Below are positions 1 to 11,990 of a stretch of 64,000 nt of DNA, piece by piece; position 1 is the stretch's first letter; every line of letters begins with the position of its first letter. Source of the DNA: Sisyra terminalis (lineage: Eukaryota; Arthropoda; Insecta; Neuroptera; Sisyridae); NCBI GenBank assembly GCA_958496175.1, contig OY292276.1, positions 55,999,080 to 56,063,079 of the forward strand, given 5' to 3'. The translations under genes and the position numbers were made by a program. A model generated the notes under the pieces. The model did no database searches. It had not been told where the DNA came from and saw nothing but the letters and a program-made list of their open reading frames with translations.

Positions 1-515
1 CCACGATACTAATCACATGTTACGAGCAATCGTTAAAACGACGAGGAAAAAGCTTTTACCGGAAAGCAAATGTGTAATTTGTTATGAATCAAAGATTGAT
101 ATCACTGAAATAAAATTACTACTGAGGGCCCATTGGCAATAGACCTCGTTTTTGTATTTTGTATGCTTAAGACGAATACAAATGTACACGTGAAGGCTTT
201 TATTAACTTGTCATACCACCGTAGAAAATCAAAGAATGAGAACATACATAATTAGGTGTGGACAGCAAATATTGTCCTTTTTGCCTTGTTTTTTTCCTAA
301 CACTTAAGTAATAATATATTTTTTTGGAAACATGAAAAATATTGCACTGTTTTCCGGTCTTTTATCTGCAAATTATTTTATAACGATCATTTAATCATAG
401 AGGGGTTGTTAACTTTGAAATTGATCAAAATGTTGAAGAAATAATTTAACGATTTAAAGTAGTAATAGTTGTTAGTTTCTTCGGGTTGATTTAAAGTTTT
501 TCTTCTATGTTTTAG
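1..515 (+). other. Rx intron, 3' part
   Basis: AT-rich sequence leading into the acceptor just before the Rx exon. The polypyrimidine tract is about 498-513 (ttttcttctatgtttt) and the AG is at 514-515. I see no coding exon and no recognisable repeat in it. Confidence 0.7.
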
Positions 516-920
516 GTATGGTTTCAAAATCGTCGCGCGAAATGGCGTCGTCAAGAGAAAATGGAGGCGGCTCGTCTAGGTCTCAGCGAGTACCACGCCG
601 TAAGCTCACTTTCCAGAGTAGCAGGTTCCAGTCTTGCGCTCCCAATGGATCCATGGCTCTCACCCCCTTTGCTCAGCGCCTTGCCTGGATTCCTCAGCCA
701 CCCGCAAACCGGATATCCCAGCTATCTTACACCGCCTGTCGTCGCTGACCACAACCGACATACGCACCAGTCGGCCTCACCACCCTTAAACGCAGCACCC
801 CCGGCTCATTCCACCCCCATTTCGGGCACGTCCGATCCGCGTAGTTCTTCGATTGCTGCGCTTCGACTTAAAGCCAAAGAACACGTCGAAAGTATAACAA
901 AAGGCCTGCAAATGGTCTAG
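516..920 (+). CDS. Rx: Retinal homeobox protein (Rx), last coding exon, 5' partial
   Basis: Rx is a paired-class homeodomain transcription factor of the anterior brain and visual system. This exon opens after a clear acceptor (tttcttctatgttttag, ending at 515) and reads [15 protein letters not shown], the C-terminal half of recognition helix 3, with Gln at homeodomain position 50. The entry point between homeodomain residues 46 and 47 is a classic paired-class intron site in phase 0. After a linker rich in Pro and Ser comes a C-terminal OAR motif, SSSIAALRLKAKEHVESI, and a stop (TAG) at 918-920: 134 codons in all. The RRQEK run after the homeodomain, together with the OAR motif, points to Rx rather than aristaless or ARX. 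The first two thirds of the homeodomain, and any octapeptide, lie upstream of the window. The ATG codons at 518 and 561 are internal and should not be read as starts. The name rests on motif recognition and on hbn at the other end of the window. Confidence 0.85.
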   Translation, partial: VWFQNRRAKWRRQEKMEAARLGLSEYHAVSSLSRVAGSSLALPMDPWLSPPLLSALPGFLSHPQTGYPSYLTPPVVADHNRHTHQSASPPLNAAPPAHSTPISGTSDPRSSSIAALRLKAKEHVESITKGLQMV

Positions 921-1201
921 AAACTATAGAGCAAACATAATCAAACATTTACTATGTGATTAACCACTTGGATTTTTGTGTAAATATTAAAATTTAATAA
1001 CTTCAAACAATGTCATAATATTAATCATTTTTCATTTGTAAATATTTAACTATCTCCAACTATTTACAATTAATGTACATATCAATATTATATTTGTATA
1101 TAGATAATATAAATGAGAATTTTTTCCAAAACTAATTAACGTCAAACACCATAATAATATTATCTCGCTCTCTCCCTCAATTATTACCGTTTATATATTT
1201 G

Positions 1202-1233
1202 AATAAAAATCCCATCCCTTTCAAATCAATAAA
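1202..1233 (+). other. Candidate Rx polyadenylation signals
   Basis: Two AATAAA hexamers, 1202-1207 and 1228-1233, are the first canonical signals downstream of the Rx stop. They would give a 3' UTR of about 300-330 nt. In DNA this AT-rich the hexamer also occurs by chance, so this is only the likeliest position. Confidence 0.4.
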
Positions 1234-3344
1234 AAAGGCAGAAAGGTACCATATTTTTGGTTCTTCTATCGTAATTAATTTTTTTATTGAGATACTATTG
1301 GAAAAAAAAAACGAGAGAATATTATTTGGTTAAAAGTGGGGTGAATTTAGGTTTGACAATACATAGGTCAAAGCTCGTGTTTATGTGGGGTTGAATTCAT
1401 CATTTGTATAAGTATGAATGCGTGTTTTTTTTGTTATTTCAAGAAAATTGTAAGTAAAATTAGTGGTGAAAATTAAGAAATTTTTATGGAAAAAATATTT
1501 TTTGTTTTATATGTGATATAATGAAGTGAATAAAATCTATCATTTGATGAGAGAAATGCGTTTTTCTTTAGTTTTCCTTTGTTCCATTGTTTTGTCAAAT
1601 GTATATAAATAAACAGATAAACTTATGCTGGGTTAAGGGTAGTTTTTTGGTACAAGTTTCTCACTAGGTTTGGTGTTAATTCAAGCTTAAATAAAAATAA
1701 TTTCCGAATTTTTTTTCATTCCGATATGTTTAGATAATTGATTAAAAATTGACATTGAGATTGACATTATCTTTGACCACCTTTTCCTTCAAACTTTGTT
1801 ACCATCATTTTGTCTCCATTTCATTGGAAAAAAAAAACTTCAAATACTTCCTCTTATTCTTCTTTTGTAGGCCTTAGGCCTGTTTCTTCAGCTTTCCTGG
1901 GAACTGGAGGTTCAGCTATCCTTCCATTGCTTGGGTGATTTTTCGATGGGTCGTGTGGTTTTCAATAGGTATGGCGTCATCAAATTCTGCTCCATGTAAA
2001 AGTTAATGCATACTTAAGTCTTTTCGTCCTTTAAATCTCTGGAATAAAATTCTTCTGCTGGTTTTTCTTCTTATTCGAAATTTTCCCTTTACAAATTCAT
2101 CGTTTCTACCCTCAAAAATAATCTGATTTTCCAATCCCTCTCCTAGATCTTTCTTTGCCATAGCTTGTCTGACGTAAGTTTCCATCGTAGAGCTTGGTCT
2201 TTCTTCTCGTCTCTTTCTTGGAGGTTCACAATTTAATTAATCTTTCTGGCCATCTGAGACCTGGTATTCTTTGAATATTACCATACTTTTGTAAATCCCT
2301 ATTTACTTGTGTCCTTAACGTCCAATTGTCGCCATATTTCTTCAATACAAGTGTACAAGTTTATTCATCTTTTCTTTCTTTGAATTTAAATCTAATTTAG
2401 TGATTTCAGCAAAATTCATTGTTGTAATACAAAAAAAAAAATAACAAAATTCGATTTTTGTAGCCAATTTTATTTTATTTAATTCGCCTGGTTAACAATT
2501 CTTGGGGTTTATGTTTTCTGATAGCTACATTTTTCATAAAATTCACTCTTGTAGATCAACTGTAAAAGCATCAAAAACTTCTGGTTTTTAGTAAAAAAAT
2601 ACGAGAAATATTCGGAGGTTATTCGATAACAATGCATTGGGAACCGATTGACAAATTAACCAACCTTGCCATATATTAGAAGTCAATGCATCGGGTATGG
2701 TTCCATACATGCATTCAAGTCTCTAATTTCTTTTCTTTTCATTACTCTCCACAACATTGAAATTTTCTTCGAAATAATTTTATTGTTAAGTCATCTGGAG
2801 GTCGAGTGGTCAAAATGGCCGTTCCAAAATTGGTAGGTATTGAGCAAGGTTTATAAAAATACAGGTGACCTCATGACTACTACCTCATGGCTACGTGGCG
2901 TATTCAGAAGAAATTCGTACATATCTTCAGACTGATTCAAATTTCAAAATTCTTCGTATAACGTCATTTTTTTTTCTAATGAAGCAACCTGTGTAATTTA
3001 TAAACCTTGGGTATTGGGTACAACTCTTGTAATGGGTAAATCTTTAGTATTTTTCGGTTTACAGAATTTTATAATCCTTGAAGTCGCCAAAGACCATGAC
3101 CGTAGTAGTTAACGAGGGATAGTAAATAACTAAAATAATAAATATTGCGACCATTGCAGAAAGTTTGACTACAATTCAAAGAATTTTCCAGTTAAATTGG
3201 CGAACATCTTATTAATGTGATTGTATTGAATATGGTAAATGCTAGGTTGGAATTACAAGGATACATCATGAAAATTTCTTGGGCTACGGATTTTTATTAG
3301 CCTACCTAAGCTTATAGAATATCGGTGATGAATTGTTGCCTTTG
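1234..3344. other. Intergenic AT-rich DNA, no supported gene
   Basis: Downstream flank of Rx. The - strand at about 2000-2350 has a short arginine- and lysine-rich frame that weakly resembles the C-terminal tail of LINE reverse transcriptases, too eroded to call. Around 2800-2840 there is a tRNA A-box-like string (ggtcgagtgg) that might be the head of a SINE, but I could not find a matching B box. Nothing else is recognisable. Confidence 0.5.
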
Positions 3345-3660
3345 AAATAAAGGTTTGTAGAAGAATACTGGGAACTCCATAGATGGCAAAAAGAGCAAAT
3401 ATTTTTATTTCAAACGAAGTTAGGCCCGTCCAAAGGCTTTCTTTACCGATGTAAGAATGAATCTTTGGATTTTTTGGATAGATTGCGTATCACGAGACCC
3501 TATAAAAGCTGAAAATACAAGGACAACCTGAAGGGAAAAGAAAACAAGGACGATTACCGAATTGTTGACCAGAATTTGTGGAAAAGCTCCTTCATTGAAG
3601 TTTTACGTTCCCTAGGTCCTGAGAAATTTCAAACTTCCCAAATTTTAATCACCATACATC
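3345..3660 (+). pseudogene. LINE reverse transcriptase, C-terminal relic
   Basis: Shifting + strand frames read VCRRILGTPWMAKRANISIS near 3352-3411 and then QGQPEGKRKQGRLPN near 3517-3561. These match the usual C-terminal layout of insect endonuclease/reverse-transcriptase LINEs: a (W)CYRRMLRIPWT-like block, then a Lys-Val-Glu-Gly-Lys-Arg-x-x-Gly-Arg block. Several stops and frame changes lie between the blocks, so it is dead. The RT palm and endonuclease are absent. The exact LINE clade is uncertain. Confidence 0.55.
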
Positions 3661-3835
3661 GGTAGTGATGTTTGGATTAAGACAAAAAAGAAATTATCAA
3701 GATTTTTTTCATTGGTCCTTAAATAGTTTTCCTTAAAGTTCTTAATAGTTCAGCCTTTATAAATTGTATAGTTAAATTATTTGTTATGAAATAACTATCA
3801 AAGCAATAATCCATAACGAATTTATACTTAATTTT

Positions 3836-4064
3836 GTGTATACAATATATAGCGGTATATAGGTATATTGCGGTCCAATTTATTTAGTATAATTTAATAT
3901 AATAATATATAAAATCATACCATAAACATAAGTTAGAACAGAAGTTAAAAATTAAAAATATTCGTGACTTATTGCCCAGATACGTATTTCGATTTCCAAG
4001 CAATCTTCCTCACTGGTCATCAAGTAGTTTGGATCACTCCGTAACTGCTTTGTGATAAATCTTA
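3836..4064 (-). repeat. Repeat family d, copy 1, with hammerhead-like motif
   Basis: About 230 bp shared with 6445-6675 and 55731-55955, all in the same orientation. It begins at a gtatacaatatat block and ends at a tgctttgtgat block on the + strand. Read on the - strand it carries the motif GTGAGGAA (4013-4006), an imperfect hairpin GATTGCTTGGAAATC, then GAAA and TACG (to 3983). This copy has lost one stem pair and the first C of CTGA. Confidence 0.75.
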
Positions 4065-4129
4065 TTTTGATTATACTTAATTTTATTTGAACTTAACTTG
4101 ATACAATGATATCTACAAATGCAATTTGG

Positions 4130-4490
4130 TTACCGTAAACAAGTTGACCCCAAATATTATAATTTTTTTTAAAAAACCGAATGCCAAAAAATTGCTCATG
4201 AATTGCTCTTTTGAAATACACAATGGCTCCACTGCTATCATTAATCGTTAATTAATTAATCATTAATTAATCAATGAGCAATTTTTTGGCACCAATTACA
4301 ATAAAAATAAGTCCATATAATTAGAGATAATCGGGAGTTAAATTTTGGTTTTTTAATTACGATTAATTAATTAACGATTAATGATAGCAGTGGAGCAATT
4401 GTGTATTTCGAAAGAGCAATTCATGAGCAATTTTTTGGCATTCGGTTTTTTAAAAAAAAAAAATATTTGGCGTCAAGTTGTTTACGGTAA
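4130..4490. mobile_element. Foldback MITE with TTTGG target-site duplication
   Basis: A 361-bp non-coding inverted-repeat element. The left arm starts TTACCGTAAAC and the right arm ends GTTTACGGTAA. The arms stay complementary with few mismatches for about 130 bp, through the block around tgccaaaaaattgctcatga and on to ctgctatcattaatcg. Identical TTTGG flanks at 4125-4129 and 4491-4495 give a 5-bp target-site duplication. No transposase is encoded. The superfamily is not clear from these ends. Confidence 0.85.
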
Positions 4491-6444
4491 TTTGGTCAGG
4501 GATTTTTTTTATTTCAAAATTTTGTTAGTGCAACAAAAGGTAACCTGAAATTTTTGATCAATTTGTCAGAAGCAAATCGTTGAATTTTGTTAGGTATACA
4601 ACAATTTTCTTAGGGTTGTTTTTGTTTTGAATGTAAGTGTATATATCTTAGATTCCGGGGTGTTCCCTAAGGGAACCGTGTAGGCCTTGGTTTGGTTTAG
4701 CTTGTTTAAGAGTTTATAACTCAATCACGCAAACGTCAACTTATTTGGGTTTACTTACTAACGTTGTCGGGGAATAAGCTCGTTACGAACTGTACAAACA
4801 AAATGACATGCCACGACCGATAACCAACGTTACATGCAATCGCCACTTAACGACTGATTACATAAAAGCTCATTAAAATAATTAAGTAAAATAATATTCG
4901 AATCGTATCCACATTCGCTTTTCGGACACGATGAGCTTTTCCGAAGAGGCGCCATCGTCTATAACGATAGCAAACACAAATTAGCATTTTATTGCCTTCG
5001 TGCACCACTTCGAAACTCAATTCAAGCTTTCGCTTGACATTTCGAGCACTTGTCGTTCGAAACGAGAGAGCTTTATTAGAACACGTTGTAGGCTCACGCT
5101 CTGGAAAGCTCCAGTCCAGCCGGACGGACTAATCGAATGATAGAATGAGAGGCAAAACGGACGGACGGAGGCCATTCATTCGCTCGTCAATTTAATAGCA
5201 AAACTCAATTTGTTAGCTTGAGCTTTATCGACGATGCGTTGATTATTCTTAAAAGTTTTTTAGTTTAGCCGGCAAAGTGGAAGCGTTGAGTGTCTTTTTA
5301 TTGCTCTTATTAGCTCTTTAAGTTGACAGGGGTTTGATGTTTCGTTGCACAAGTGGAAGACGTTTCACGGGGGTGGTTTGTATGAAACGAATTTTCGTTG
5401 CGATGAAGATCCCGTTTTCATCCCCCTGATTCGCTGTCTTTGTTCGCCGTTTAATCGGAAACTTTTTAAATTGTTTTACTCTTTCTTTGATTTGCCTGAG
5501 AATTTCAATTAGGTAGTTTATTACTATCGAAATTAAATCCCTTTAGCACAAATTCAAAAGAAAGAAAAAAGATCTTCTAACATTTCCAAATAATTTGACT
5601 TATCCCTATTTACCCCAAAAAAAGAGCTTTCCATTTTGTTAGAAGTTATTTTGGGGTATATTTTCCCCAAAGAGTAAAACTACAAGACTAATTTTTGGAA
5701 GGTTTATTAAAGTATTTTTAGTTAAAGTTACGATTTCCATGAAAATGGAAAATCAAAGCCACTCTCCAAAGCTTCATTAAATTAAATTTCCAAATCAAGA
5801 TAATTTCCAACCAAAAAAAAGCTCCACTTTCCAATGTTATCTCGAATCTCCGATTCGCCGAAGTGCTCTTCTTCCGTTTTTGTGCACCCCCCTCTTCGGC
5901 TCGTTCCACATCGAAAACCCATTTGCTTTCCCCATTTATTTAATCTGAGTAGCGAACCGTGTGGAATTGAAACCTAAACAAACGCTTGGACTGAAACGGA
6001 GCAATTAAATTTAGTGGGCGGCAACGTGGGGTACTGCGAAACTCACTCGCTACGATGGGGATGAAATTTCGGGGGATGCTGCAAGAGAGATGGACGGGAG
6101 ATGTGGTGGAATAGGTATGGCAAAAGGGGATGCTTTGGCTCAATCAATAGTATATACCACAAACGGATGATATCTATCTATCTATAGGATTCGTCTTTAA
6201 CACAGTGCGGGAGGGGGAGGCATTCCGATCGTTGTGATTGCCAGCACTTCATCTTTGTGATTTGTTGAAAGTCTAAATGGATTCAATGGCGCACCACTAA
6301 AATAATCGGTGCTTCTAAATTGTAATGATTAAATTATTCCGGTGGATTGAAAGAAACTGAAGTGGTACTATCCAAATTTCACGAAATAATTCCAAATACA
6401 CTAATTATTTATAGTTGAAACTTTTGAAAATCATTTGAGGATAT
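4491..6444. other. Intergenic, higher-complexity stretch, possible regulatory DNA
   Basis: About 4700-5420 and 5830-6260 are noticeably less AT-rich than the surroundings, with no repeat structure I can see. They contain homeodomain-type cores such as ggactaatcgaatg near 5127 and several TAAT or ATTA sites. The open frames here are short, without splice context or family resemblance. Being single-copy and higher in GC makes them candidates for enhancers of Rx, which is inference only. Confidence 0.3.
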
Positions 6445-6675
6445 GTATACAATATATAGAATATATTTCGGTCCAATTTATGTAGTATAATTTAATATAA
6501 TATTATATAAAAATCATACCATAAACATAAATTTGAACAGAAGTTCAAACAAAAATATTCATGACGTATTGCCCACATACGTATTTCGATTGCCAAGTAA
6601 TCTTCCTCAGTGGTCATCAAGCAGTTTGGATCAATCCTTAACTGCTTTGTGATGATTCATAAATCTTATTTTCAT
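6445..6675 (-). repeat. Repeat family d, copy 2, with hammerhead-like motif
   Basis: Second copy of the 3836-4064 repeat, same orientation. On the - strand, CTGAGGAA (6610-6603) is followed by the hairpin GATTACTTGGCAATC (one mismatch) and then GAAA (6587-6584) and TACG. Upstream it shares the gtatacaatatatagaatata start. Confidence 0.75.
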
Positions 6676-8137
6676 TTGAGGATGGTTCAATTCTTCATCA
6701 CCAGGTATGGTTTAGACTTTGGAAAAAGCTCTGCATTCGGTTACAATCTCATCAAACATAGACGTTCAATTCTTGGGAGCAAAAGATTTGAATAATTATT
6801 CTTGTCCAAATAATAAAAATTATATTTGATCTTATGTAAACAGTTGAAATAAGCTTAGGTTTCCTTAAAAGCTTTATCTATTCCTTAATTTAGAACGATG
6901 CTCTATTTTTTGTCAGTCGAAAGGGGATGCCTTCATATTACTGTCTAAAATAGATGATTAAGATGAACAAAAATGAAACCTATATAGTTTCAGTTGGTTT
7001 TTCGTAGCATATATTAGATATTTAGTAGAGCATTATCATGAATGCTCCTGGATTACCTGGTAGTTTTAATCTGAGATCTAAAGGTTCTAAAGTTTATTTT
7101 TAGATCTAAGATTTAGATTTTTCTTTACTTGTACTAGAAGAAAATTGGTTCATTTTTATATAGTTAAAATTGAAGTACCAAAACAAAAAATGAGAGAAAA
7201 ATTTAAATTATTTTATAATAACCAATTGTGACATTACTTATATAAAGATTAGGCAAATAAATTTGCTGAAGAACCACTTGTTTTGGTGCTTAGTAATAGC
7301 AGCATTATTTACAAATTGTATGAAATTTAATGATATTTAAGTAAAAAAGAAATGGTTTTAGTATTCTTTTTGATATAATTTATCTTCATTATTGCATTAA
7401 AAGCCAAATATTTATTCCAAATCTTTTACTAGCTATTCCGGTTTAAGAATATACGTTTATTAAGTATTTAGCACCTAAGTATGGAAGAATAATCACGAGA
7501 CACTTAAACAGTGAAAATATAATCCAATTTTACGACAAATATTCAAAATGCGTTAATCGAAAAGGCAAATTATTGGAAAAGTTTAACAAATTAAACTTCC
7601 AAAGAATAGCCGATGATAAGTGCCGATATTCGGTCGATGCTTGAACATTGGTCGCCATGACTGGCCCCATTAATAGACCGCTTTTCATTCTTTATATAGA
7701 TGATACGCAAAAGCGATGAAAATCTCATTTTGAAAAACTTTTAGAGATTTAATTTTTTTGGTTTTATCTGAAACTTTTTACTCTAATATTGTATTTAATA
7801 CTACTTCATTGTTAACCTAATTAAGATGATTACAAACATCACAAACATGTATAAGGTATCTACACTCTATGGTACCACATTTGCACAATGCTAATGCCTA
7901 ACTAATTTTAAATTTACAATTTATAAAAATGATTTCTGCTGGTCTTTCTTTCTATATATATATCTGTCTTCTTATATCAACAACAGCTAAACTGCATAGA
8001 TGTTGATAATTTTTTTTGGCAATTTATCAATTTTTCAGGTCATAAGATTTTTGTGTTTTTCTATGGTTTGTTCCAGAAATTAGTTATGTATTATAATCAA
8101 CTTTGGATAGTGGATAGAAATAAGGACCTATTTGTTG
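6676..8137. other. Intergenic AT-rich DNA with a trace of reverse transcriptase
   Basis: Mostly featureless. Near 7660-7730 the + strand reads MTGPINRPLFILYIDDTQ, which resembles the GxPLLFILYINDI block of LINE reverse transcriptases. It is only about 20 codons long, so the assignment is weak. Confidence 0.35.
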
Positions 8138-8843
8138 AAAAGTTGAACTAAAGAGAGATTTTAATTTTTTTTCAATTTTTTGATGCAACCATAAATTTTA
8201 TGAGAAAATTCTATAGGACATTTTTTGTAGAGCACTTTTTTTTCTATAACTTATCTCTATAAAAGTTTTTGATATTTTTCACAGGTCCTAAGTTATTTGC
8301 ATTAAATTGAAAATATTCGTAATTTTATTGTTTTAAATTAATAATATTCCCTGAATTATTATATTTGTAACATATTTTTTTTTTATTACTTAGGACCTAT
8401 TAAAATATCAAAAACTTTTAAAGAGATAAGTTATAGAAAAAAAAGTGCTCTACTAAAAATGTACCATAAAATTTTCTCATAAAATTGATGGTTGCGTCAA
8501 AAATTGAAAAAATATTAAAATTTCTCTTTAGTTCAACTTTGACCTCGAATAACTCTTAAAGGAATAAATATATCAAAAACTTTTTTTGTAGATCGTTCAA
8601 TTTTTTACAATAATATACCTTGGTCATTCCGAAATATTGTCACCAACGTGACCTATAAATTTCCAAAATGCAAGAGAATATTGTTCCCATGTTATTTAAA
8701 ATGGAAAATCGAAATTTTCGATGTGGCACCTCTTAATATTAATATCAAGAGCTTAAACTTTCACAGGATTTTTTTTATCATTCCCAACAATATTTTCTAT
8801 ATAATTAAGAAAAAAAAATCATAATTTTTTTTGAACCAGTCTA
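8138..8843. mobile_element. Long-palindrome MITE, left arm truncated
   Basis: Two arms fold around a centre near 8290-8390: both contain a TAACTTATCTCT/AGAGATAAGTTA block, a gagcac/gtgctc block next to it, and a segment reading aaattttctcataaaatt or close to it. The right arm continues to a terminal block ending gaaccagtcta (8843). The left arm stops near 8138 at the gttgaac block. The same arms occur at 16860-17278 and 63465-64000. Near the right end is the internal palindrome TTAATATTAATAT. Ends of the form TAGACTG...CAGTCTA suggest a Tc1/mariner-type element with a TA duplication. Non-coding. Confidence 0.75.
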
Positions 8844-8850
8844 TTGTACA

Positions 8851-8950
8851 TGGATTTAACAATTGATGTTTGTAATTGAGTACTTGAGGAAGCTGCAAAA
8901 GTGGCAAAAAACGTTGTATGAAAAATTTAATAAAAACATCGATTATTAAG
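8851..8950 (+). repeat. Possible degenerate hammerhead-like repeat (family e)
   Basis: TTGAGGAA at 8884-8891 is followed by GCTGCAAAAGTGGC, which folds with two G-U wobbles, then AAAA and ACGTTG. It has the layout of the other motif copies but the GAAA box has become AAAA, and no second copy is present. Weak. Confidence 0.3.
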
Positions 8951-9120
8951 TATCCAGAAAATGAGAATCATAAATGTTGATATTTTACTTAATTTTGATA
9001 ATTACTTGCATCACAAACCCATATCTCCATCTTAAAAGGACTAGCCGTATTGTAGAGATTTTTTCATTGATATTTAAAATTGAATTTATTTTAAGCCAAT
9101 CAAATGAAGCAACTAACCAA

Positions 9121-9300
9121 TAAATTGGCTGTGTCCATATTTTACATAATATTATTTATTTTTAGTAGGATAGTGGACAAGAAAAGATGTAGATCCATGT
9201 ACTAATTATTAATTTAGCGACACGTTTCGGTCTTTTATTAGACCTTCATCAGGCTTCTAAAATCATACAAACACATGTACAGAATCCTTCAAACATTACT
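9121..9300 (-). repeat. Repeat family a, with hammerhead-like motif
   Basis: On the - strand, CTGATGAA (9252-9245), hairpin GGTC-TAATAAAA-GACC (9244-9229), then GAAAC and GTGTCGC (9228-9218), leading into an AT-rich tail (ctaaattaataattag). A single copy is seen in this window. Its four stem pairs are all intact. Confidence 0.6.
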
Positions 9301-10724
9301 AATTGTTAAATTACCTTAATATGAAGTACTCATACTCAATATACATCACAATAACATCGAAAAAAAAATCTTCTTTATCGCACAAATACATTACAATTTT
9401 TTATTATTTACATTAAAAAAAAAAAAATTTTATATATTAAATTATATTTTCATTATAATTATTTATAAAATTAGTTAAAATCGTGGTGATTAAACATTTT
9501 TTAAAATTCAACGATACTAATCATGGCTTGTGTATTGCACTTATAAACTAAATTTGACGTAAACATCAATCGTCTAAAATTATCACTGGCAAAATTTCGT
9601 ATCGATCATCGAAGCAACTAACTTTTGATCGCTTTTTTTGGGCCAATAGCAATCTTGAAACAGGGAGTTTAACTCGATTATAATTTAAATAAATCCTTTA
9701 TTGTTTTCGTTTACGTTTCCAGATTATCAACGAAGGTAAGCAGGTAGGTAGGTACTTACCGATTTAATTATATCTTGTTCTTATTTTTTTTAATTTCATA
9801 ACCTATCCATGGCTTAATGGCTTTGTTATACGCTAAAAATGGTTTATTTCACCGCAATGGCAGCGAAATGACACGCTAAATACCAAACGTTATCAACAAC
9901 GACGTCAAATGTGTACCCGAGCAAATTTGTTTGATTAAAGTGCGTGATAGACTTTTTAATATTATGGATCGATCTAACGAAACGAACGAGAGACCGGCAC
10001 GTAACGATGAAGCCACCAAACCACCCCCATTTGCACCTGAAAGCCCATCTCCTCCTGCAACTAAGTAGCTGAATCATCCCCAATCATTTCCCAAAAAATC
10101 TAACGGCATGTCAACCTAAACGGGTGCTTAATTTTTTGGCAAATTCATTGCATAGAGTGGGCTGTGGAAAATAGGGGGTGGGTCGTGGCTGTCTTGGATT
10201 TAATTAAGTTAGACGAAAGATTAAAATAAAATATATCAGAGTCATATTTTCTATGTGTTTTATGGGATCACGAACGTTCTGTTGTGTGAAAAACTTGTGT
10301 CACGGAATATATTATTTTCAGATTGACTAGACGTGAATAATAATAAATTCTTTAACGGAAAATTATTCGAATTTCATGCCGTTAATTCTCTAAATTTATA
10401 TTTTTTTATTATTTAGATACGGCTACGCCGATAAAACGTCTCTTCTTTGTTTGTTTGTTTTTTTTTTCGGTGGTAGGTTCCCTCTATGATTATCCCGTCA
10501 CATAAAGACATTATAACTTTCTCATACGTGTCCTCATTAATTTCGACGAGGATTTTTCTTTGAAAATTCCAATTTACCAAACCAAAAGCGGCACGAAGGT
10601 TAAAGCTTGGAAGCTTTTCCAATTCCAGGCAGATTTTCAAAAGGCTTGGATATCCTATAATTAAATAGAAAATTTTCTTAATAAAAAGCACGAAATTGTA
10701 ATTTATTTTATTTACTTATTCTTT
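9301..10724. other. Intergenic, no supported gene
   Basis: 9360-9480 is nearly pure A/T. About 9840-10100 and 10410-10650 are of higher complexity and look single-copy. Open frames up to about 90 codons occur on the - strand here but show no family resemblance, no splice context and no codon pattern I would trust. Confidence 0.4.
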
Positions 10725-11990
10725 TTACTTCTGGTAGAATTTCTATAGAGGTGCGTTACACCTGTCCATAGAACCAGAAGAACTACAAAATTTACACAAA
10801 AATAGTATAGTTAATAAAATTTATCAAATCAATAATACAAACTTAAAAAAGATATATTACAATACTACTTAAAACTATTTTTTTCTAAAATTACGTCCTA
10901 GAGTTGGAAATCCAGTTTCCCAGCTTTTTCCCCAATATCATTTTGGAACAGATCAGTGATTTCATGTTTTCAGGTAGCATATTAAAATACTTAATCGCAA
11001 CGTAGTAAGCACTTTTGGCTTGAATAGTTTTTTTAATTTTTGTCAATACCAGCTGCTTAGATCTAGTGTTACTCAGCCTTTCACCATGAAGTTTTTTACA
11101 ATCATTATAATAAAAACTAAGAGCTCTAACTATAAAGTAGTCTCGTATTTTCAGTGGCGCAGTCAATCGATTGTTGTTACATTTTTTGTTAATTAACTTA
11201 TTTTGGATGTAAGCTAGTTGTCTTATCGAGTTGTCGTAGGCCCCACCCCACGCTATAATTCCATAGGTAATCATGCCTTCAAAAAGACCATAGTAAATTG
11301 TTTTTAGAACAGGTGCTTGGAGATAATTATTTAATTTATAAAATAGGAATGTAAAATATTTGATTTTTTTTTGCAAGTTCCTTAGCATGAATATTCCATT
11401 TCATGTGGCAGTCAAAATATATACCAAGGTATTTGCAGCTTGTAACTCTTTTTAATTCTCTACCCCTAATAAATAGTTGAAATTTAACTGGTATACTATC
11501 TACATAGCTTCCAAAAGTAATAAAGGTAGATTTATCTGTGTTTAACGATAATTGATTATTTCTTAGCCAAGTATCCAATTTTTTTAACCAATTCGATAAA
11601 TGAACATTAACCTCTCCCCAGTTCCTACCACAACATAACACAGCCGTGTCATCAGCATAAGAAACTAAGTTGTTTTTCGGTAGTACATCAAATATATCGT
11701 CACTATACAAGATAAAAAATAATGGTCCTAGAATAGTTCCTTGCGGAACTCCAACTTTTACATATTTATAATTACTCATAACATTGCCAACTTTAACGCA
11801 TTGCACTCTGTGGGTTAGGTAATTTTGAATTAGCTGATGCGGAAGACCCCTGATACCTTTTCTTCAAAGTTTTTTCAATAGTATCTCATGATTGACAGTA
11901 TCAAAAGCTTTTGCGAGATCTAAGAAAGCTAACACTGTTGGTATATTTTTATCCATATTGTTGTATATAAAGTTAATATAAAGTAATATA
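10725..11990 (-). pseudogene. CR1-like LINE reverse transcriptase, 5'-truncated copy 1
   Basis: Read from 11990 down to 10725. The order is a palm block LAFLDLAKAFDTVNHEIL (about 11930), an in-frame stop near 11866, GVPQGTILGPLFFILYSDDI (about 11750), the catalytic YADDTAVLCC (about 11660), KYLGIYFDCHMKWNIH (about 11420), then GIIAWGGAYDN (about 11260) and a C-terminal domain ending at 10891. A frameshift falls at the poly-A run around 11360, where the two open frames overlap (11336-11806 and 10891-11388). The catalytic YADD is intact. The 3' end carries the hairpin AGGTG-TAACG-CACCT (10763-10749) and an A-rich tail. A second copy lies at 18640-19890. The endonuclease is missing. CR1 or a nearby clade is my best reading; the exact clade is unsure. 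Confidence 0.8.

Noticed and set aside
518..748. 76-codon + frame overlapping the Rx exon
   Set aside because: Out of frame with the homeodomain reading [15 protein letters not shown], and ends without any recognised motif.
561..920. ATG-initiated 119-codon gene
   Set aside because: The frame is the Rx exon, already open from the acceptor at 515. The ATG is an internal Met.
2003..2350. Minus-strand frame resembling the tail of a LINE reverse transcriptase
   Set aside because: Only a basic, low-information stretch; no palm or C-terminal landmark block is readable.
2795..2900. tRNA-like A box (ggtcgagtgg) as a SINE head or tRNA gene
   Set aside because: No cloverleaf, no convincing B box, and no second copy in the window.
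9218..9252. Canonical hammerhead ribozyme
   Set aside because: There is one extra A between CTGATGA and helix II, and I could not form helix I or a proper U-H cleavage site. Kept only as hammerhead-like.
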